A stretch of DNA of 8,033 nt from CAVVWJ01 sp964475685 (GTDB lineage: Bacteria > Gemmatimonadota > Gemmatimonadetes > Gemmatimonadales > GWC2-71-9). The notes under the pieces were generated by a model. That model did not search any database, was not told the DNA's origin, and was given only the letters and a program-made list of their open reading frames with translations. This document shows, in pieces, positions 6,950-8,033 of the stretch; position 1 is the first letter of the stretch; each line of letters opens with the position of its first letter. The position numbers and the translations under genes are program-made. The stretch covers positions 1 through 8,033 of the forward strand of contig CAYYXP010000044.1 of NCBI GenBank assembly GCA_964475685.1, read 5' to 3'.

Positions 6950-6955
6950 ACCCGG
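6942..6955. repeat. Inverted repeat CCGGGT-CA-ACCCGG upstream of topA
   Basis: Two perfect 6-base arms are separated by two bases. The element overlaps the only -35-like hexamer before topA, so it could be an operator or a small RNA hairpin. It has no T-run after it and is not a standard terminator. A GC-rich 12-base palindrome may also be chance. Confidence 0.35.
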
Positions 6956-7009
6956 GCGGTAGCAAGAAATCCGCGACATCCAGCCATCGCAAGGCTGCCG
7001 GTGGCCGGG

Positions 7010-7543
7010 TCACGCCCACCCCGCGTGTACCCTTGCCAGCTCCATGACCGATCCCGCCACCTCCGGCGCGTCCCGGGTACCGGCTGCAACCTCATGATGC
7101 GCAAGGCGATAGAACGGTTCCCGTTCCTGAAGGAGCGCGTTCATCCGTTCCACCGGGTCGAGCTCCGAGTCGAGCCCCGCGAGCAGCGGCCGGATCTCTC
7201 CCTGCTTGCTCCTTCGGACAGCGGTCGCCGCCGCGCACTTGAGATAGATAATGAGGGAGAGCCGTATTGCCGTCTCGATCTGGCCCGGCTGGACCGCCCA
7301 CCCGCCTCCAGGCACGATCACCGCCGGGTCGCCGTCCAACGCCGCCGCGACCGCCTCCCGTTCCATCTGACGGAAGACCGGCTCGCCCATCATCCCGAAG
7401 ATCTGATCGATCGGCCGCCCCACCTGGCGGACGAGGAAATCATCGATATCGATGAGCGGCGCGGGGAGGCCCTCCGACACCAGGCGCCCGACAGTGCTCT
7501 TCCCCACCCCGGGAAGTCCCACGAGTACGATGTGGCGGCGCAT
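7010..7543 (-). CDS. aroK: Shikimate kinase
   Basis: The enzyme phosphorylates the 3-hydroxyl of shikimate with ATP, the fifth step of the shikimate pathway, in the cytoplasm. Counting from a GTG at 7546 (178 residues), visible motifs are Walker A GLPGVGKST (10-18), the shikimate-binding aspartate in LIDIDDFL (Asp35), GEPVFRQMER with Arg59, the PGGGW glycine cluster (79-83), lid arginine in IRPLLAG (Arg119) and EREPFYR with Arg142. Length is normal. The start could be that GTG or the ATG at 7543 used here; both overlap the aroC stop (GTGATG), so the two genes are probably translationally coupled. The GAAGG just upstream is very close to either start. Two aromatic-pathway genes side by side support the assignment; aroK versus aroL is only a naming matter. 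Confidence 0.94.
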   Translation of the reverse strand: MRRHIVLVGLPGVGKSTVGRLVSEGLPAPLIDIDDFLVRQVGRPIDQIFGMMGEPVFRQMEREAVAAALDGDPAVIVPGGGWAVQPGQIETAIRLSLIIYLKCAAATAVRRSKQGEIRPLLAGLDSELDPVERMNALLQEREPFYRLAHHEVAAGTRDAPEVAGSVMELARVHAGWA

Positions 7544-8033
7544 CACCCTTCGACCGCGTCGCGCAGCGCCGTCCAGCGGGAGCCCAGCGCTGACAGGTAA
7601 CCGTCGTAGTTCCGCCGCATTTCGCCCAGCGAATCGCCACCGAACTTTTCCAGCATCGCATCGGCCAGGACCAGTGCGACCATCGCCTCGGCGATCACAC
7701 CCATCGCGGGCACGGCGGTTACGTCGGACCGCTCGCTCTGGGCGTTGGCCGGCTGTCCGGAGGTCAGGTCCACGGTCGCCAAGGGGGACATCAGGGTTGA
7801 AATGGGCTTCATCGCCACCCGCACGACGAGAGGCTCGCCCGTGGTGATCCCGCCCTCGAGGCCGCCGGCGTTGTTGCTCCGTCGGCGGAAGCCGCCCCTG
7901 GTGTCTCCGGCATGGGGGGGCGGAGGCGGCGTCGCGCCCCCGGGGGCTGGATCGATCGGATCGTGAACCGCCGAGCCGGGGCGCCGGGCGGCCTCGACGC
8001 CGAGGCCGATCTCGACCGCCTTGACGGCGGGGA
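7543..8033 (-). CDS. aroC: Chorismate synthase, C-terminal part (5' end beyond window)
   Basis: Chorismate synthase removes phosphate from EPSP to give chorismate, using reduced FMN as a catalytic cofactor. About 162 C-terminal codons are in the window. The frame reads through PAVKAVEIGLGVEAARRPGS, then RRSNNAGGLEGGITTGEPL, VRVAMKPISTL, ATVDLTSGQPANAQSERSD, VTAVPAMGVIAEAMVALVLA and LEKFGGDSLGEMRRNYDGYL, closely following the longer actinobacterial-type AroC C-terminus. The N-terminal half, with a conserved FMN-site histidine, is outside. An unusual proline/glycine-rich stretch of about 14 extra residues (DPAPGGATPPPPP and onward) sits before RRSNNAGG, encoded around 7891-7962. The TGA stop at 7545-7543 overlaps the aroK start. 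Identity is secure; completeness cannot be judged. Confidence 0.95.
   Translation of the reverse strand, partial: PAVKAVEIGLGVEAARRPGSAVHDPIDPAPGGATPPPPPHAGDTRGGFRRRSNNAGGLEGGITTGEPLVVRVAMKPISTLMSPLATVDLTSGQPANAQSERSDVTAVPAMGVIAEAMVALVLADAMLEKFGGDSLGEMRRNYDGYLSALGSRWTALRDAVEG

Noticed and set aside
6981..6997. CAGCC/GGCTG inverted repeat after aroK as a terminator
   Set aside because: Only five base pairs with a seven-base loop and no T-run on the minus strand.
4589..7600. Plus-strand open frame of about 1,000 codons, and a similar one of 560 codons at 124-1806
   Set aside because: They lie antisense to topA/aroK and to hslU, have low-complexity, Leu/Gly/Arg/His-rich translations without domain motifs, and are expected from strong GC bias at third codon positions.

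Overview
The window is a compact, GC-rich bacterial chromosome segment in which every supported gene lies on the minus strand. In transcription order (right to left) it reads aroC (5' part beyond the window) - aroK - topA - trmFO - xerC - hslV - hslU - start of a Ser/Thr protein kinase gene (3' part beyond the window). The taxonomic signals are indirect: high GC, short or overlapping gene junctions, alanine/proline/arginine-rich insertions, and a kinase start of the 'LRAALADRY...GRGGMARVYL' style that I associate with Gemmatimonadota, which carry many such kinases. I infer Gemmatimonadota or a similar high-GC phylum with moderate confidence only; nothing in the window is diagnostic.

Right part (7010-8033): the chorismate synthase C-terminus overlaps the shikimate kinase start (TGATG/GTGATG junction), so two shikimate-pathway enzymes are probably translationally coupled. 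A 96-base gap then precedes topA and holds a weak promoter candidate and a small inverted repeat.

Middle (1729-6913): topA (DNA topoisomerase I with four C-terminal zinc ribbons), trmFO (folate-dependent tRNA uridine-54 methyltransferase, GTG start overlapping the topA stop), xerC (tyrosine recombinase for chromosome dimer resolution) and hslV. Together with hslU this is the gene order of the Bacillus topA-trmFO-codV-codW-codX locus, but codY does not follow. Between trmFO and xerC lies a short array of imperfect CGCAGAGG-type octamers, the clearest non-coding oddity in the window.

Left part (1-1683): hslV and hslU encode the two halves of the HslVU (ClpQY) ATP-dependent protease. HslU has a proline-rich insertion in its I-domain. 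After hslU a good sigma-70-like promoter candidate (TATAGT box) lies upstream of the kinase gene, which suggests a new transcription unit starts there.

The window is mostly conserved housekeeping sequence. I found no RNA gene, CRISPR array, insertion sequence, phage gene or undescribed multi-gene system.
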